64,000 bases of DNA, taken from Cricetomys ansorgei (Eukaryota > Chordata > Mammalia > Rodentia > Nesomyidae). Below, one piece after another: positions 45,580 to 57,034 of this stretch (its first letter is position 1; the number at the start of each line of letters is the position of its first letter). The stretch is taken from assembly GCA_026225945.1 (NCBI GenBank), contig JAMJFZ010000199.1:69542501-69606500 (forward strand), read 5' to 3'. The notes below the pieces were generated by a model. The model saw nothing but the letters and a program-made list of their open reading frames with translations, was not told the origin of the DNA and did not search any database. Position numbers and translations under genes: made by a program.

Positions 45580-47330
45580 CAAATTCTGAGGGGCTCTGCT
45601 CTCTTGGAGGGACAGATAGCTATGTTATCTCAACCTCCTTCAGTCCTTGAGCATTGGGCAGTTCCAACTTCCAACAGGTCCAGCAGGGGCAAGGTGGGGT
45701 GATAACAGGGCAAAGACTCTGGCCTGTGGCATCTCAGGCTGACAGCTCGGCAGCAACCCTGATCACCCCTCACTCAGCAAGCCTGGGCATGTTCAGGTGG
45801 CAGGTCTTATTCTTTATGGGCCCCAGCTCTGCTCTGAGTGGCATTCAGTAGAATGTGGTTTGCAGGGCGATAAAGTGATCCTCAGACCTCCCTCTTAACA
45901 TCCAGTCCCTTTGGAAGTCACAGATTCTCCTGTCCGTACAGCCCTGCCCTGCCCATCACTGTGGCCAAGGCTCTCCTCTCCTGAGCAGCGCCTAGGGTCA
46001 CACAGCATGACTACTTCCCCTTCAAGGTGACTCCCCGTGTGGAAGGCCCAGGAGCTGAGGTACTCTGGGAGACTTGAGAACTCATCTGTGACATCTTATA
46101 GAGTGCCAGTTGCCTAGCCTTGGGGAGCCCCAGTCTCCCCAGCTGTGAAAGAGGAGGCACAGGTGTCAGCTCATGACCAGATTTACAGCAGAGCAGACAC
46201 AGGGATGTAGAAGCTTCTGGCTTCTTCACCTAGTGTCATTTACCCTTACCTCCTGTGGCTCTGTCCTGGCATGGACTCTCCATTCTCCTGCTCTATGCCT
46301 GCCTCTCATTGGCCTCTTTGTCCTTTACCTACTGGGGACAAAGGCCAACACAGTTCTTTGTCTGTCTCAGGCCCAGGGGAGGAAGGACCCTACACGTGAC
46401 CTTGAGGTTCAAACCCTCCCGTCTTCTGGCCTCCACAGCGTCGCAGAGAGATTCTAGCCTCTTTGTCTTCCCCCCTTCCCTCTTCCAGCCCTGGTTCTCC
46501 TTCCTTCCTCCTCCTCTTCCTTCCTCAACTCCTCCTCCGGCTCTAGGCTCTGTGTTTCCTTGAGGGAATGACTCACGCATTTGCCTCCCACCTGCACCAC
46601 CAGCTTCCCAAACCTTTATTGGCAGGGGTCGAGAAGGAGCGCATTTCAGCCTTCAGAGGCCTCAGGCTGTGGCAGGCAGTGGGCGGTGCTCCCGTGGGCA
46701 GCCCCTCCTGTTCCTGGCCCTGTTAGAGGATGTGTGGCTCTCACTGGGTCCATGGAGGGAGTCTAATTTCTTCTCCTGAGCCTCACTTTCAGCTTGACCT
46801 TGGACTAGCACTGTTTCTTTCCTGCATCCTTTTCTTCTTGATCGAGATGCTCCAGACCAGGGCTGGAAACTGCTGGATGCCCTTTCTTCCCATCATACGC
46901 CCCCTCCTCCCTTTCCCATGGTATGGACAGAGGGGCCCAGTAGAGGTGGCTCTGTTCCTCCAGGGCCTGGTCAGTGCGAAGGCTATTTTGTGTTTGATGC
47001 TCACTGGTTCCCCTCCTCCCCCCAGATCTGGAGACCAGAAGACATTAAACCATTGAGGACATGTGACCAAGGATTCAGCCAATCACGGTATTGCAGTTCA
47101 ACATCTATGGGGATTGGGTGAGGGATGGACACATGACCGGGGACAGCCAATGATTGGCAAGGAGCGTTGCTAGGTCTGACGGGGACAAAGATGCTATCTC
47201 CTTTCTTGCGGTTTTAGTCTCTGTGCCTCTCAGTGCTCAGGCAAAGCAAGACCATAGCTCCTTATCTTCCCTAACCTGGAAACTGAGGCAGAAAAGATTT
47301 TGTTTTCACCACTGATAGTTCAGTGTCTGT
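45579..47330. other. Unique DNA with weak MIR match and a CT-rich patch
   Basis: cagtctccccagctgtgaaa at about 46130 is a weak MIR match. A pyrimidine-rich patch spans 46460-46550. Nothing else recognised. Frames of up to 108 codons, none with a domain. Confidence 0.42.
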
Positions 47331-47337
47331 GGCCATA

Positions 47338-47520
47338 CAACAGTAACTTCTTTGATCTATTATCTAATTTAAAGCCCCACAGCAACTCTGCAGGGTGTAT
47401 TTCCATTTTACAAGACAGAAGAAGGCTTAGGTCTGCCAGATTCCAAGCACAGCTCAGATGCATATCCCGTGTGGGCTTCCTGATATCAGCCGTGGAACCA
47501 GAACCCAAATATCAGGTCCT
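47338..47520 (-). repeat. MIR element (3' half and core)
   Basis: ctattatctaatttaaagcc, cacagcaactctgcagggtg, tatttccattttacaagaca, then gaaccagaacccaaatatca follow the MIR order read in complement (atctcatttaatcc, cacaacaaccctgtgagg, ccccattttacag, gattcgaacccagg). It is one of the longer MIR copies here. Confidence 0.7.
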
Positions 47521-49935
47521 GGGATACACCTTACTGGACTCTCAGTAGCCTGTGGGTGCTGCACCCACTGGTGTCAAAGCAGCCTTGTAGGCTGAACGGC
47601 CTCCTCATGAACTCATGGTGTCCGGAAGCTGCTCTGTGTCTTATTCCAGGTTCAGGCCTGTGCATGCACTGGGGTAATTCTGTGAAGAGGATCGCTGTGT
47701 TCCTATGCCTGTGGTGTGGGTTTGGCTGCCTTGGTGGCTGGGGTCATTCTCTTCCCTTCCAGCCTCCAATAGCCTATGCATAGTAGTTACTCAACAAACA
47801 GTTACTGATTTAGTTCTTGCGAGGCACCCTGAATGTCTGACTCTGGTCGGATGATCTGACAGCCCCCCACCCCTGTTTACCACTACAGTAGAATCTGGGG
47901 GCTTCTGTGAGGAGGCTGCTCCTTAGCACCTTGCAGAGGTTTCCCCTGAGGCTCTGGGTGCCTCTCTACCTGAGAAAGCGTTCACCTGCCTTTCTCAGAT
48001 CCAAGTGGATGATGGACCCCTCGCTCTTCCAGCCTCTGGTGTGTCAGAAGCTCCATGTGCCATCTGAACAGAGTCTGAAAGCTACAGGATGCTCAGACTG
48101 CGTCACACCTCTTCTCTTGCCCCATTCAACTTAGTGTGGGGACAGCCAAGTGGGTGACTGGCTGGTTCTCGGCAGAGACTGACTATAGAAAGGCTGAGTG
48201 TCTGGGAACAGGGTGGGGCAGCCAGAGAAGAGGGGAGCCATCGCTGGTCAGAAGGACTGTGGGCATGCTGGAGGGGAGGAGCAGGCCTTCCCACCGAAAA
48301 AAGCATGGTCAGGAGGTGGGAAGTACAAGGTCCTCTGTGTGTCGACAGACAGGCCACAGTGATGGAGAGGAACTCTGGGCAGGCTTCCAGGTGGGGCCAC
48401 CTCTGACAGAGTCAAGGCCACTGAGGGCATGGTTAGACTCTGGAGAACACAGCCTTTGCTGTCCTGGCAGTCCTGACTTTTGAGCACTATTGTGTTCAGC
48501 AACCACATGGTCTGTACTCATCCCATCCACGTTGGGGCTGCAGAGACACAAGGATGGATTAGAGACATGGTACCGGGCAGTGTGTGGCTGCAGCCTGGCC
48601 TTCTGGAAGACTGAGGAAGTTGGTGGCTCTGGGGAAAAGCAGAACTGTCCTTGAACATGGGATCTGATCTTTTCCACCTCTGGTCTCTTCTGCCTTGAGC
48701 CTACTGCCTTTTCTTAGCTCAGTCAGGGTACTACCTTCAGACTCAGTTTCCCATTTGGCCACCCAGGAACCTAGTCCAATGCCTTCCCAGGCCTCTAGGG
48801 CCCCTCCCTGCCTCACCAAGGGCATCAGAACTGGGGCCAATTCTTCCCCATGGGCAGAGGTCATGCGGCTCTGCGCACCTGTGACATCCTTACCCAGGAA
48901 GGAGAGGTGCAGCTCCCCCCACTCCCCACCAGTTGCATTATGGTCCTCATTCAATTCTAACCTCATTAGCAAGCCCATTGTGGATCTTGCTGAGGCGTGT
49001 GCTGAGGGATGGTGAGGAAGCCAGGTAGGGAAGGTGGTGTTGGATAATCTCCTTGGGGAAGCAAAATTGGGTGATTTACATATTTATGAGTCCATTTTCA
49101 TTTTGCCCAAGTCCCTGTGTACTAAGGAATGTCACATCATATTTTAAGCTGGGATCTGGGCCCTCAGAGTGACAGCTCAAACTGCCATTTGGCCTCATTG
49201 GAGTCTGGAGAAGCCAACAGCGCAGGACTAGGAGTCCTATTCCACATCTGCAAGGCTGTGTGAGGATGGGAATGAGAGTGGGAGGGACACTTGCCCCTGA
49301 GCATCAGTTTTCCTATACATGAAGTAAGGACACTTGTATGGTGGCCAGCCTCCAGCACAGTCAATGATGACTCTCATGTTACTCATGTCTTTGTATGATG
49401 CCTCCTGCTGTGAATGGATAAGGCTCATAACTTGCTTCTAACCCATAGAAAACTGCCAGAGTGAAGGGTTGTCTTATGCAGGCAGTGTTGGTATCACTCA
49501 CAACTTGATTTTCTATCACCAGTTGTTTAGAAGCCAGCCGCCATAGAGTGATGCTTACTAAGAATATAATAGCATACAGAGGGGAACATGGCTTCAGTCA
49601 GGAATGCAGCAACATCTGTGTCATGCCTAAATCATGTGGGTGCATTTGTTTTTCCCAAACCCCAAAGGGGTCTTAACAGTAACCCAAACCCTAGCCCTAA
49701 CAGTAGCTCTGTGTATTGAATTAGGAGGCCTGGACAGGATTGACCTCTGCATTCTGGCATCTGATGGAACCTGGGATCTGGGAGAACTAGATGCAGGAGT
49801 CCATTCCTTACTACAGCCTTCAGGAAGTCTTGAGTCTCTGTGGCTGAGATGATATGTATGACAATGCTGTTCAGTGAAGATTTTTATGGTGGGAGTGGGC
49901 CACATCTGGAATAACATAACATGGTGGATAACACC
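47521..49935. other. Unique DNA with an L2-end relic and a telomere-like patch
   Basis: catagtagttactcaacaaa at about 47779 resembles the L2/MIR 3' end in sense orientation. taacccaaaccctagcccta at about 49679-49698 resembles degenerate CCCTAA units. A 147-bp AT-richer stretch follows 49010. Overlapping frames of 106-139 codons at 48136-49015 have no domain. Confidence 0.42.
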
Positions 49936-49939
49936 AGCT

Positions 49940-50041
49940 CCACTGGCCACAGCTGGCTACAGAACCTTGAATGGGTCCCATGAGATGAGGGGCCAGTGTT
50001 CAAAGTTATCTTACCTGCAAGTAGCCACCTGTGGCCAGTGG
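49940..50041. repeat. 21-bp inverted repeat with 60-bp loop
   Basis: The left arm 49940-49960 (ccactggccacagctggcta plus c) and the right arm 50021-50041 (gtagccacctgtggccagtg plus g) are complementary at 20 of 21 positions. The single mismatch turns the central E-box from CAGCTG (49950-49955) into CACCTG (50026-50031). It could be a decayed small DNA transposon, a foldback, or a chance pair of sites. No flanking duplication is clear. Confidence 0.7.
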
Positions 50042-50132
50042 CTCCTGTGAGGACCACACAGATCTAGAAACAGAGCAGAAGCAAGCAGGTCTGCTCACTC
50101 TTGGTGTCTGGAGTCAGGGCTTTCCAAGAATA

Positions 50133-50286
50133 CTAAAAATAATCTTTAAAAATAGTGCCAAGAAAAGATGTGTCTTGCTGGGCTGGGGCTCGGAAGAGCC
50201 AGAGGCCCTGGCCATCAGAGACTGCACCATCTGTCTGTGGGCTCTGCTACAGGACATGGGCTTTCCCAAATCATCTCTATTTTTAA
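50133..50286. promoter_or_regulatory. Cluster of three perfect MEF2 boxes (candidate enhancer)
   Basis: CTAAAAATAA (50133-50142), TTAAAAATAG (50146-50155) and CTATTTTTAA (50277-50286) each match YTA(W)4TAR exactly. The first two are 13 bp apart start to start. An E-box CATCTG lies between them and the third (50228-50233), and the E-boxes CAGCTG and CACCTG lie 100-190 bp upstream. MEF2 plus E-box combinations are a known grammar of muscle and some neuronal enhancers. Activity, tissue and target gene are inference, since no gene is visible in the window. Confidence 0.4.
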
Positions 50287-50289
50287 TGT

Positions 50290-51485
50290 GTTAGTCTTCA
50301 GATCTGCAATGTCACCAAGGCACAGATCAACATGAGCCCCACCCTGTGGCACTCTGGTGGTAGTGGAACTGTGCCCTAGGCTCCACTATTTGCTCCATCT
50401 CACAATCCAAAGTGGCGAGTCTCCTCCCCCAAAACCCCCAGGCCACAAGTGGTATTGTCACCACTGCTGTTCTTTTTCCACCATCTTCATCTTTGCTAAT
50501 ATCACAGAGCCATCAAGATCCACATCCTGTTCACTCAGTTCAGCACCATAGCCCTCTGGACAGCACTGTGCCAGGCATTGAGCTGCATGGAAGGCAGAGG
50601 GGCTCAGGAATCTGGGCCCATGGTTCAGACTCCTGGATTCATAGATCAGTTGTGCTCCTGGAGAATTGATGACCCTGTGGGGATCCCTTGAGGACCACTT
50701 GGCTCTCATTGACTCATGTCACCCTCTTCTGACCTCACCCTTATCTCAGTTGTGACAGAGCTCATAGGAGCCAGGGAAGATGATGAGACCAGGAGAAGAA
50801 GTCCTGGTATTAATGTGAGAAGTGTCTTGTAGCTCCTTTTTGGGCCTTAATTGCTGGGCTCCTGTCCCAGTGGTTCTTGGAAGTGGGGACAGCCTCATAA
50901 GGAAGCACAGAACAAGCCATGCCTGCCGCCTTGGTTCTTCTTCTCTCTCTACATGGTACTTTCTGCTGCTCACTGAGCCCTTCAATGGCCCTGTATTATT
51001 GGCCCCAGAAACTCTGCTTCATCTTCCAGCCTCTCCTAGCCCCAAAGAATCCATTTTTAATGTCTGCAGGGCTGGGCAGGAGTAGTGGACTCTCCTTCGA
51101 TGACACAGTGTCTAGTCAGCACTGCTGAGCCAATGCTTAGACAAGCAGATCCTAAGAGCCACCGGAGCAAAACTCCCAGCAAGTACCTGAAACAGTCTAG
51201 AAACCGTGAACCAACTGTGGCGCTAAAACTGAGGGAGTCAGCCCCAAGAGCTCTCAGGGGCTGGCCTGCATGGCCCTGGCCCAACCCAAGTGCTTACTCT
51301 CCTTGCAAGGAAGTTGGGCTCCCCAGCTAGCCTTGCCCATCTCACTCTGAGGTCAGATCATTTTTGAGTTACTATCTGGTGGTGGGCCACAAGCTGGATG
51401 CATAGTGGGCAGGTAAGGAGGGCAAGGAACTTGTAAACAAATGGTTGAGTGGAAACGCTCGGCTTGGTTTCCCTAAAATGATTTC
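50290..51485. other. Single-copy DNA, nothing recognised
   Basis: No repeat family or coding signal. Frames are shorter than 90 codons. Confidence 0.45.
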
Positions 51486-51489
51486 AGTA

Positions 51490-51605
51490 TAGAGGTCTGC
51501 TCTCTCTGCTGTGTGGCTCTGGGCACCTTGATACCTTCTCTGAGCTTGGTCTCTGCTCCTGTGGATGGAGAACAGTCATAGTGCCCACAGGATCACTGTA
51601 GAACC
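51490..51605 (+). repeat. MIR fragment (probable)
   Basis: tctgctgtgtggctctgggc and the following pyrimidine-rich phrase resemble the MIR centre (agctgtgtgaccttgggc). The downstream match is weak. Confidence 0.42.
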
Positions 51606-51649
51606 GGGCACGAGCCTGCGGCTAAGCTACCCCTCAGCAGTTGGGCCCG

Positions 51650-51790
51650 ATAGCAATTTATACAGTTATTAGGTGTTTTACACGTAGACTCTTTAACAAA
51701 TGCTCAAAATGACCCCATGAGGGCTAATCCCCACTTTACTGTGGGAATTAGAGAATGGCCACTCAGCTGGGACACAGAGCTCTTGGCACA
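51650..51790 (-). repeat. MIR fragment
   Basis: taggtgttttacacgtagac, aaatgctcaaaatgacccca, tgagggctaatccccacttt and actg follow the MIR 3' part in complement (tgctttacacgtatta, aatcctcacaacaacccta, tgaggta...atccccatttt). Confidence 0.65.
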
Positions 51791-52350
51791 TGTTGGGAGG
51801 TCACAGAATGTCCACAGTTAATCCGGGAATGAACAGGCCTGGTGCTGGTGGCCCCTGTGTCCTTGCAGTGTGTGGCTGATGATGAAGAACATGAGTTTGA
51901 GGTTGTAGGGCTGCCTTAGCCCTGGATCTACCCTGTCTGACTGAATCCTCATTGTTCACAGTGGAAATGGGAGGGACCTCATAGCTGGGTGCTGGTGTTG
52001 CATTCACGCTTCTTGTTGGAAGGTGGTGACTATGGATGAATGAGGTGTCTGGGGCAGGGGTTGATGTGCCCCCTCCCAGGCTACAATATCTGGAAGTGGA
52101 GGTTAAGGAGTCACAGAGTGTCTGACTCTGAGCCAACCTCCCTGTTCCCTGGGATATGCATGTGTATAGAGACTACAGTGGCGGTAGCCAGCAGGAAATC
52201 AGCCAGGTTCCCTGAGGGCACTGGGGAAGATCTACACAGACCAATAGCAAGGCCCGGGAGACCTGGCCCAGTCTTATAGCTGAGGTTGGGATCAGGGTGA
52301 AGGTAGGAGCTGAAGTCTGATTGGGCAGTAGGGAGGTGTGTCAGCCATCT
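51791..52350. other. Single-copy DNA, nothing recognised
   Basis: No repeat or coding signal recognised. A minus-strand frame of 111 codons (51801-52136) has no domain. Confidence 0.45.
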
Positions 52351-52352
52351 TT

Positions 52353-52682
52353 CTGTTACTATTACAAATACCCAAGGCAATTAGTTAATATAGAGGGATG
52401 ACTGACATCTTTGGAGGTTACAGACTGGGATCAGTCGGCCCTATTGCTCTTGAGCCTTGTTACAAAGTACTGTGTGAGGCTGATGAACATGTGGCAGGAG
52501 AATGAGGAGGGACTAGGTTCCCACATTCCTTGGAGGGCACCCCCTCACACACACACACAATGACTCAAAGACCTTCCACCAAACTTCACCTCTTACAGGC
52601 TTCACTATGTCCCATTAATGCCACATTGAGGTCCAAGACTTAATCCGTGGGACTTGGGGGACCCTATCCCCAAATGATAGGA
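52353..52682 (-). mobile_element. MaLR-type solo LTR
   Basis: On the plus strand: ttctgttactattacaaata, cccaaggcaattagttaat, ttggaggttacagactggga, gaacatgtggcaggagaatg, tggagggcaccccctcacac, actcaaagaccttccacc, ccattaatgccacattgagg, ggacttgggggaccctatcc. This is the complement of an MLT1-like LTR, of the same general type as 29515-29848 but in opposite orientation. A short CA run (52544-52558) expanded inside it. Confidence 0.72.
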
Positions 52683-52689
52683 GGAAGTT

Positions 52690-53900
52690 AAACCATAACC
52701 AGGTAGTTTCTAGGAGAGCTCAGCACCAGACTAAGGGACCTGAGATGGTATCACTTCTGCCTGGGGTTCTTATCTCTGCTAAGTGCCCTAAGCAGGGCTC
52801 TGGGGCTGGGCAGGCAATTCTCCTCAAGTTCTGGTCTGTTGTTATAGATGGAGGCAAACCCACCCACTCCTCACTTGCACCCCGCTGTACCTTATCCTTT
52901 TCTCTCAGACTATGCTCCAAGATAGGAGGCAGAGAGCTCAGGGGTACCGATGGTAGTGACCCTGCACAATGCCACCATCACAGAGGACTGTGGGGAGACA
53001 TTAGTCCTCGAGGGAGAGGCTCAGTTGGTGGTGGTCCTGTGCATTGTGGCAGTGGGGGACAGTCTGCATAGCACCTACTGACCTCCATCCCATTTGATTT
53101 GTACTCCTTATCTGTCATGATGCCTGACCAGGGGGCTCACTCTTTGGGGATCATTCCTACCCAAGTCGTGCTGCATCCCTAGAGCTCCAGGAGATCATAT
53201 ACTCAGAGGCTCCCACACTGTGGGTGGCTTGGCAAGGCTGGTTAGAATGACCCTGGCTCTCTCCTCAGGATTCTAGGAGCCCTGAGGGCTCTGCATCAGA
53301 CAGCCACTCCCTCTGCTGTGTGGCTCCAGGCAAGCAGCTCAGGTTCTCTCTGACACTGGTGAGAGAAGCTGGACAGATGACCCCAGGCTCCTGGAACACT
53401 GCTGCTGGGGAGTGTGCTTGCAAGTAAGTCCTCTCCCATCAGTCCTGCAGCACAAATGCTCTGCTTTGATGCATAATCGCCAGTTTCCTGCCCGTCAGCC
53501 ATTCAAAGGAGGAAAGAGAAAACCTCCTTCATTTTATCTAGGGAAGGCGGTGAGCCTGTACTCCAGCTCCCCCATGGTGGCAGCCTTTTTCTGAGATCAC
53601 AGCAACAGACCAGCAATTAGACCCCAGCCTGGGAATCAATCGCAGTTACTAAAGAGCTTGCAAGGGCTGGCAATTGCACAGTTCAATGGTGGTGGGAGTC
53701 TTGTGGTGTGTGGCTGGCTCCACTGGCCCAGAGGTAGCCTGTGTATCTCAACAGGGTTACAGGGGCTCAGTGCAGACTTGGCGGAAGATACTCCTGGAAG
53801 GAGGGTCTCTTCAGGTCTCTTCTGATCCCATGCTGCCCGAGTCTTTTTCCCAGCATGGACCTCATACACCCTTGGGGTCTCTTGTGGCATACTGCCTTTA
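52690..53900. other. Single-copy DNA, nothing recognised
   Basis: GC-rich unique sequence. The plus-strand frame of 108 codons (52745-53071) is glycine-rich at the end and shows no domain. Confidence 0.45.
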
Positions 53901-53905
53901 GGAAT

Positions 53906-53995
53906 AGGGGTTTAGCTCTGGGGGTAGAGTACTTGCTGAGCATCATCAAGGCCCTGGGTTTCATCCCCAGCATCAAAAACCACAAAACAAACACT
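53906..53995 (+). mobile_element. ID SINE
   Basis: ggggtttagctctgggggta, gagtacttgctgagcatcat, caaggccctgggtttcatcc, ccagcatcaaaaaccacaaa match the BC1-derived ID element over its full ~75-bp body with an A-rich tail. The boxes A and B of the tRNA-like promoter are recognisable but altered. Confidence 0.83.
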
Positions 53996-56325
53996 GCCAT
54001 GGTGCATATTAACAAGTCTGAAGCTCAGATCCCCAACCCTCTGCTCCTGATCCTGCCCTATGACCAGCTCATACTCACAGAGCCTCAGTGTCCTGATAGT
54101 TCCCTACGCACCCTCCTTTCTGGCACCTCTAACCAGGGGAAGGCAGAATAGACCCAGAGTGGCTCCGATGTGATGTTGTCTTTGACCCTGTTCAGTTACC
54201 CACTTCACTCCATGGCCCAGGCCTGCAGCTGTCTCACGAGGCACGGCCACCATGGCAGAGCTCTACCTGTACTTCCTGGGCCTGGAAGAAGTTGTGCTTT
54301 GAGGCAGGTCTCTACCTCTCAGGAGGACCCAGAGCCAGATTAGCACCCTCTGCCTAAAGCCCTCCTATAAAATGACGGTACCTGTTCCCACCTGAGAGCA
54401 GAGTCCAAGGCATAGCTTCCCGAATGAATTCTGAAGCTCTTCCAAACTGTGACCTTGACAAGGTTCCAGCGACCTTGAACTTTCCCCTCATCCTTGAGCC
54501 ATCTGTGGCTTGTGGAATGCTACCACCCCACATCAGCCTGTGTGTCTTTTTCCTGTTGGATGTCACAGGACAGAGGTCACCTTTTCAGAGGCCATGGCGA
54601 CACTATCTCCACTTCTTCTTATCGCTCCCTGAATGTCAGCACCTCTCTGTCTCTTCTTGAGCGTCTGATGGGCCTGTCACCCGGCTCTATCCTTTGCTAG
54701 CTAAGCAAACCTTGGGGTAGTGCAAATCCTCACACATAAGGACAGACAGGATACCCTGAGGGTTGTGGGCCCTGTGCACAACCTTTGGTCTCTGGAAGAT
54801 CCTCTCCATTAACCCAACACTGTTGTGGGTTGAGTTTAGGGGCAGCCGCTCCCTCCTTGTGCCCAGATGGTCTCACTCTGCAGCCAGTGCAGGGTGACAT
54901 GATGTTCCAGGGTCTCACCAGGCAGAATGGCACAGGAGGCTGTCTTGTATGACTTCTTCTAGGAGAAAGGTTGATGCTCAGCAGTGATGGGGGTGGGGCA
55001 GTGTCCCCTGGGTTGGGCACCCAACGCCCATCAGCATCAGATCTGCTGTGCTAAAACTGGGGATCCAGAGATGAGGCTGAGACTGGAGGTTCCCAAGGCT
55101 CTACCAACAGGAAATGGGAGGTCAAGGTGCACTTATTCATACTGTGACACTTATGAAGATCCTTCTCTGGACAAGGCCATGCTGGAGTTAGGGAATCAAA
55201 AGGGAACAGGACCTGCCGGCCCATCGCAGCCTCAGGCCTCAGAGGGAGACAGAGACACAGGAGACACAGGGATTGATCAAATAGTGGCCGACAGTAGTCA
55301 AGGAGATACCCAGGAGGTGACTTCCCAGATGAGGTGACAGCCTCTCCAGGTAGCCTCAAAGATGGAGAAAGGCAGGGGTAGGGGGTTCCTAGTGAGATCA
55401 GAAACAAAGGCTGCAGAAAGGAAGGGGCTGAGTACAGGAGTCTGGGAAAAGAGCATGAGGGGTAGGGGGTAAAAGGGAAAGGGGTATGGATCATGGAGCA
55501 GAGCTAAAGCCACAGGTGGCCTGAGCTATGGGCTCAGAGCCAACAGCAGGGGCTGGATACTTGGCTTCTGCAGGTAAATGGTGCTAAAAGCCCAGTAGGA
55601 CCATGGCCTGGGGCCAGCCTCCTGGCTCAAAGCCAGGCTGTCTTTCTTTGCTCAAGGCAACAATAAGGAAGCATAAGACCAGGATCAAACATGGCCTCAA
55701 GTGGGCTGAGGGGCTTAAGTGACAAGGGGGAGAGTGAGATCCTCAGCCTGGCCTGAGGGACAGAGCCTGGCTCTGAGGTCTAGATGGTGTGCAAGGGTTA
55801 GAAAGGTGCACACTGGAGCAGAGAGAGCCGGAAGAGGAAGGGAAACAGATACTGGCCACTGCTCTCTGTGAGCATGCACATCAGCAGACCATAATACCAG
55901 AAAGTAGCCAGTGGCCAGGCTGGGGCCACCCATAGCAGATGGGAGGAGGGGGCCCAGTGGGTGGAGCGTAGTGTGGAGGCCAAACCCCAGGCCTTTGTGA
56001 AGCAGGGACAGGAAACAAGGCTCATGCTGACCCCAGGGTCCATGGTGTTTGGGGAAGGGTAGCGAGCCAGGGCTGGTTGAGTCAGGAGACACTACTGATT
56101 GGCAGTTGTGAGGGGCTTCCCACCTTATTCCCCTTACTGTCTTGGCAGAGGGACATGAGTGGGATCAGGAGAGTTACCAGCTGCTCTACACCTTTCCTCA
56201 GTGGTTTGGCTTCCATGGGAAAGGATTCAGTAAGAGGACCCCATATTCATTCAAGATGAAATTAATCACACATAACAGTCAGAGAAAGACCGTATAAGTC
56301 TAAGGAGTAAATGAAGGAACCATTT
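53996..56325. other. Single-copy GC-rich DNA, nothing recognised
   Basis: Includes overlapping frames of 117-147 codons on both strands (54984-55494) and 125 codons (55715-56092, minus), none with a recognisable domain. This is the last long repeat-poor block before the L1-rich right end. Confidence 0.45.
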
Positions 56326-56329
56326 GAAA

Positions 56330-56530
56330 GCTTGTGCCTGGCCTTGTTTCATCTTGTTATGTTCTGTTTGATTGGTAACTCTGGGAGGCCTGCTTTTTTC
56401 TGAGGGGAAGAAGGGGGTGGATCTGGGGGAGGGGAAGGGAGGAGCGACTGGGAAGAATGGAGGGAGGGAGGCTGCAGTCGAGGTGTATTATACGAAAGAA
56501 GAAAAAGTATATTTAAAATTTTAAAAAGAA
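56330..56530 (+). mobile_element. L1 3' end (muroid L1, Lx-like)
   Basis: catcttgttatgttctgttt, aactctgggaggcctgcttt, aggggaagaagggggtggat, gggaagaatggagggaggg, gtattatacgaaag and the A-rich end match the last ~200 bp of the muroid L1 3' UTR. 5' truncated, no ORF. Confidence 0.78.
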
Positions 56531-56535
56531 AGAAT

Positions 56536-56650
56536 AAGAGCATTTGAGAGGCTGAAGCAGGAAGATTGCTGTGAGTTCAAGGCAAGTTTGGGTTACACAG
56601 TAAGTACTGGGTCAACCAGGATAGAAGCCCTATGTAAGATTTTAAAAGAA
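56536..56650 (+). mobile_element. B1 SINE, 5'-truncated
   Basis: tttgagaggctgaagcagga, agattgctgtgagttcaagg, caagtttgggttacacagta, agtactgggtcaaccaggat, agaagccctatgtaaga follow the B1 body from its middle. The leading ~30 bp are missing and the tail is A-rich. Confidence 0.7.
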
Positions 56651-56754
56651 GAGAAAGAGTAAGAAAATGTGGGTAAGGAAGCAGAAAAGAAACAAAGTAG
56701 ATGAATATATTAAAAATCTAGGATACAGAACTAGAGAGTCATCAAAAACAAAAT

Positions 56755-56975
56755 GCAGAGCTGGAGAGTTGGCTCAACAGTTAAGAGCACCAGCTGCTCC
56801 TCCAGAGGACCTAGGTTCAATTCCCAGCACCCACAATCGCCTATAATGAAACTCCAATCCCAGTGGATCCAGTATCCTCTTCTGTCTCCATGGATACCAG
56901 ACACACGTGGTGCACAGACGTATATGCAGGCAAACACTCATATACATAGCATAAAATTAAAAAATAATAAATCGT
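56755..56975 (+). mobile_element. B2 SINE, nearly full length
   Basis: gctggagagttggctcaaca, gttaagagcaccagctgctc, ctccagaggacctaggttca, attcccagcacccacaa, ccagacacacgtggtgcaca, gacgtatatgcaggcaaaca, then an A-rich tail with AATAAA-like words. Box A (ggctcaacagttaagag) and box B (ggttcaattccc) are well preserved, so this is one of the younger SINEs here. B2 marks the genome as muroid. Confidence 0.93.
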
Positions 56976-57034
56976 TTAAATAGAAAACAAATAAAAAAGA
57001 TTGAAAACAAAATAAATGGGTTGCAATCATTAAC

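Noticed and set aside
45096..45650. 184-codon plus-strand frame
   Set aside because: It reads straight through the (GT)19 microsatellite as a Cys/Val run and has no domain.
53906..53995. Possible tRNA or BC1-like ncRNA gene
   Set aside because: It has the promoter-like head and A-rich tail of a dispersed ID SINE, and no cloverleaf with an intact anticodon arm or unique BC1-type 3' domain.
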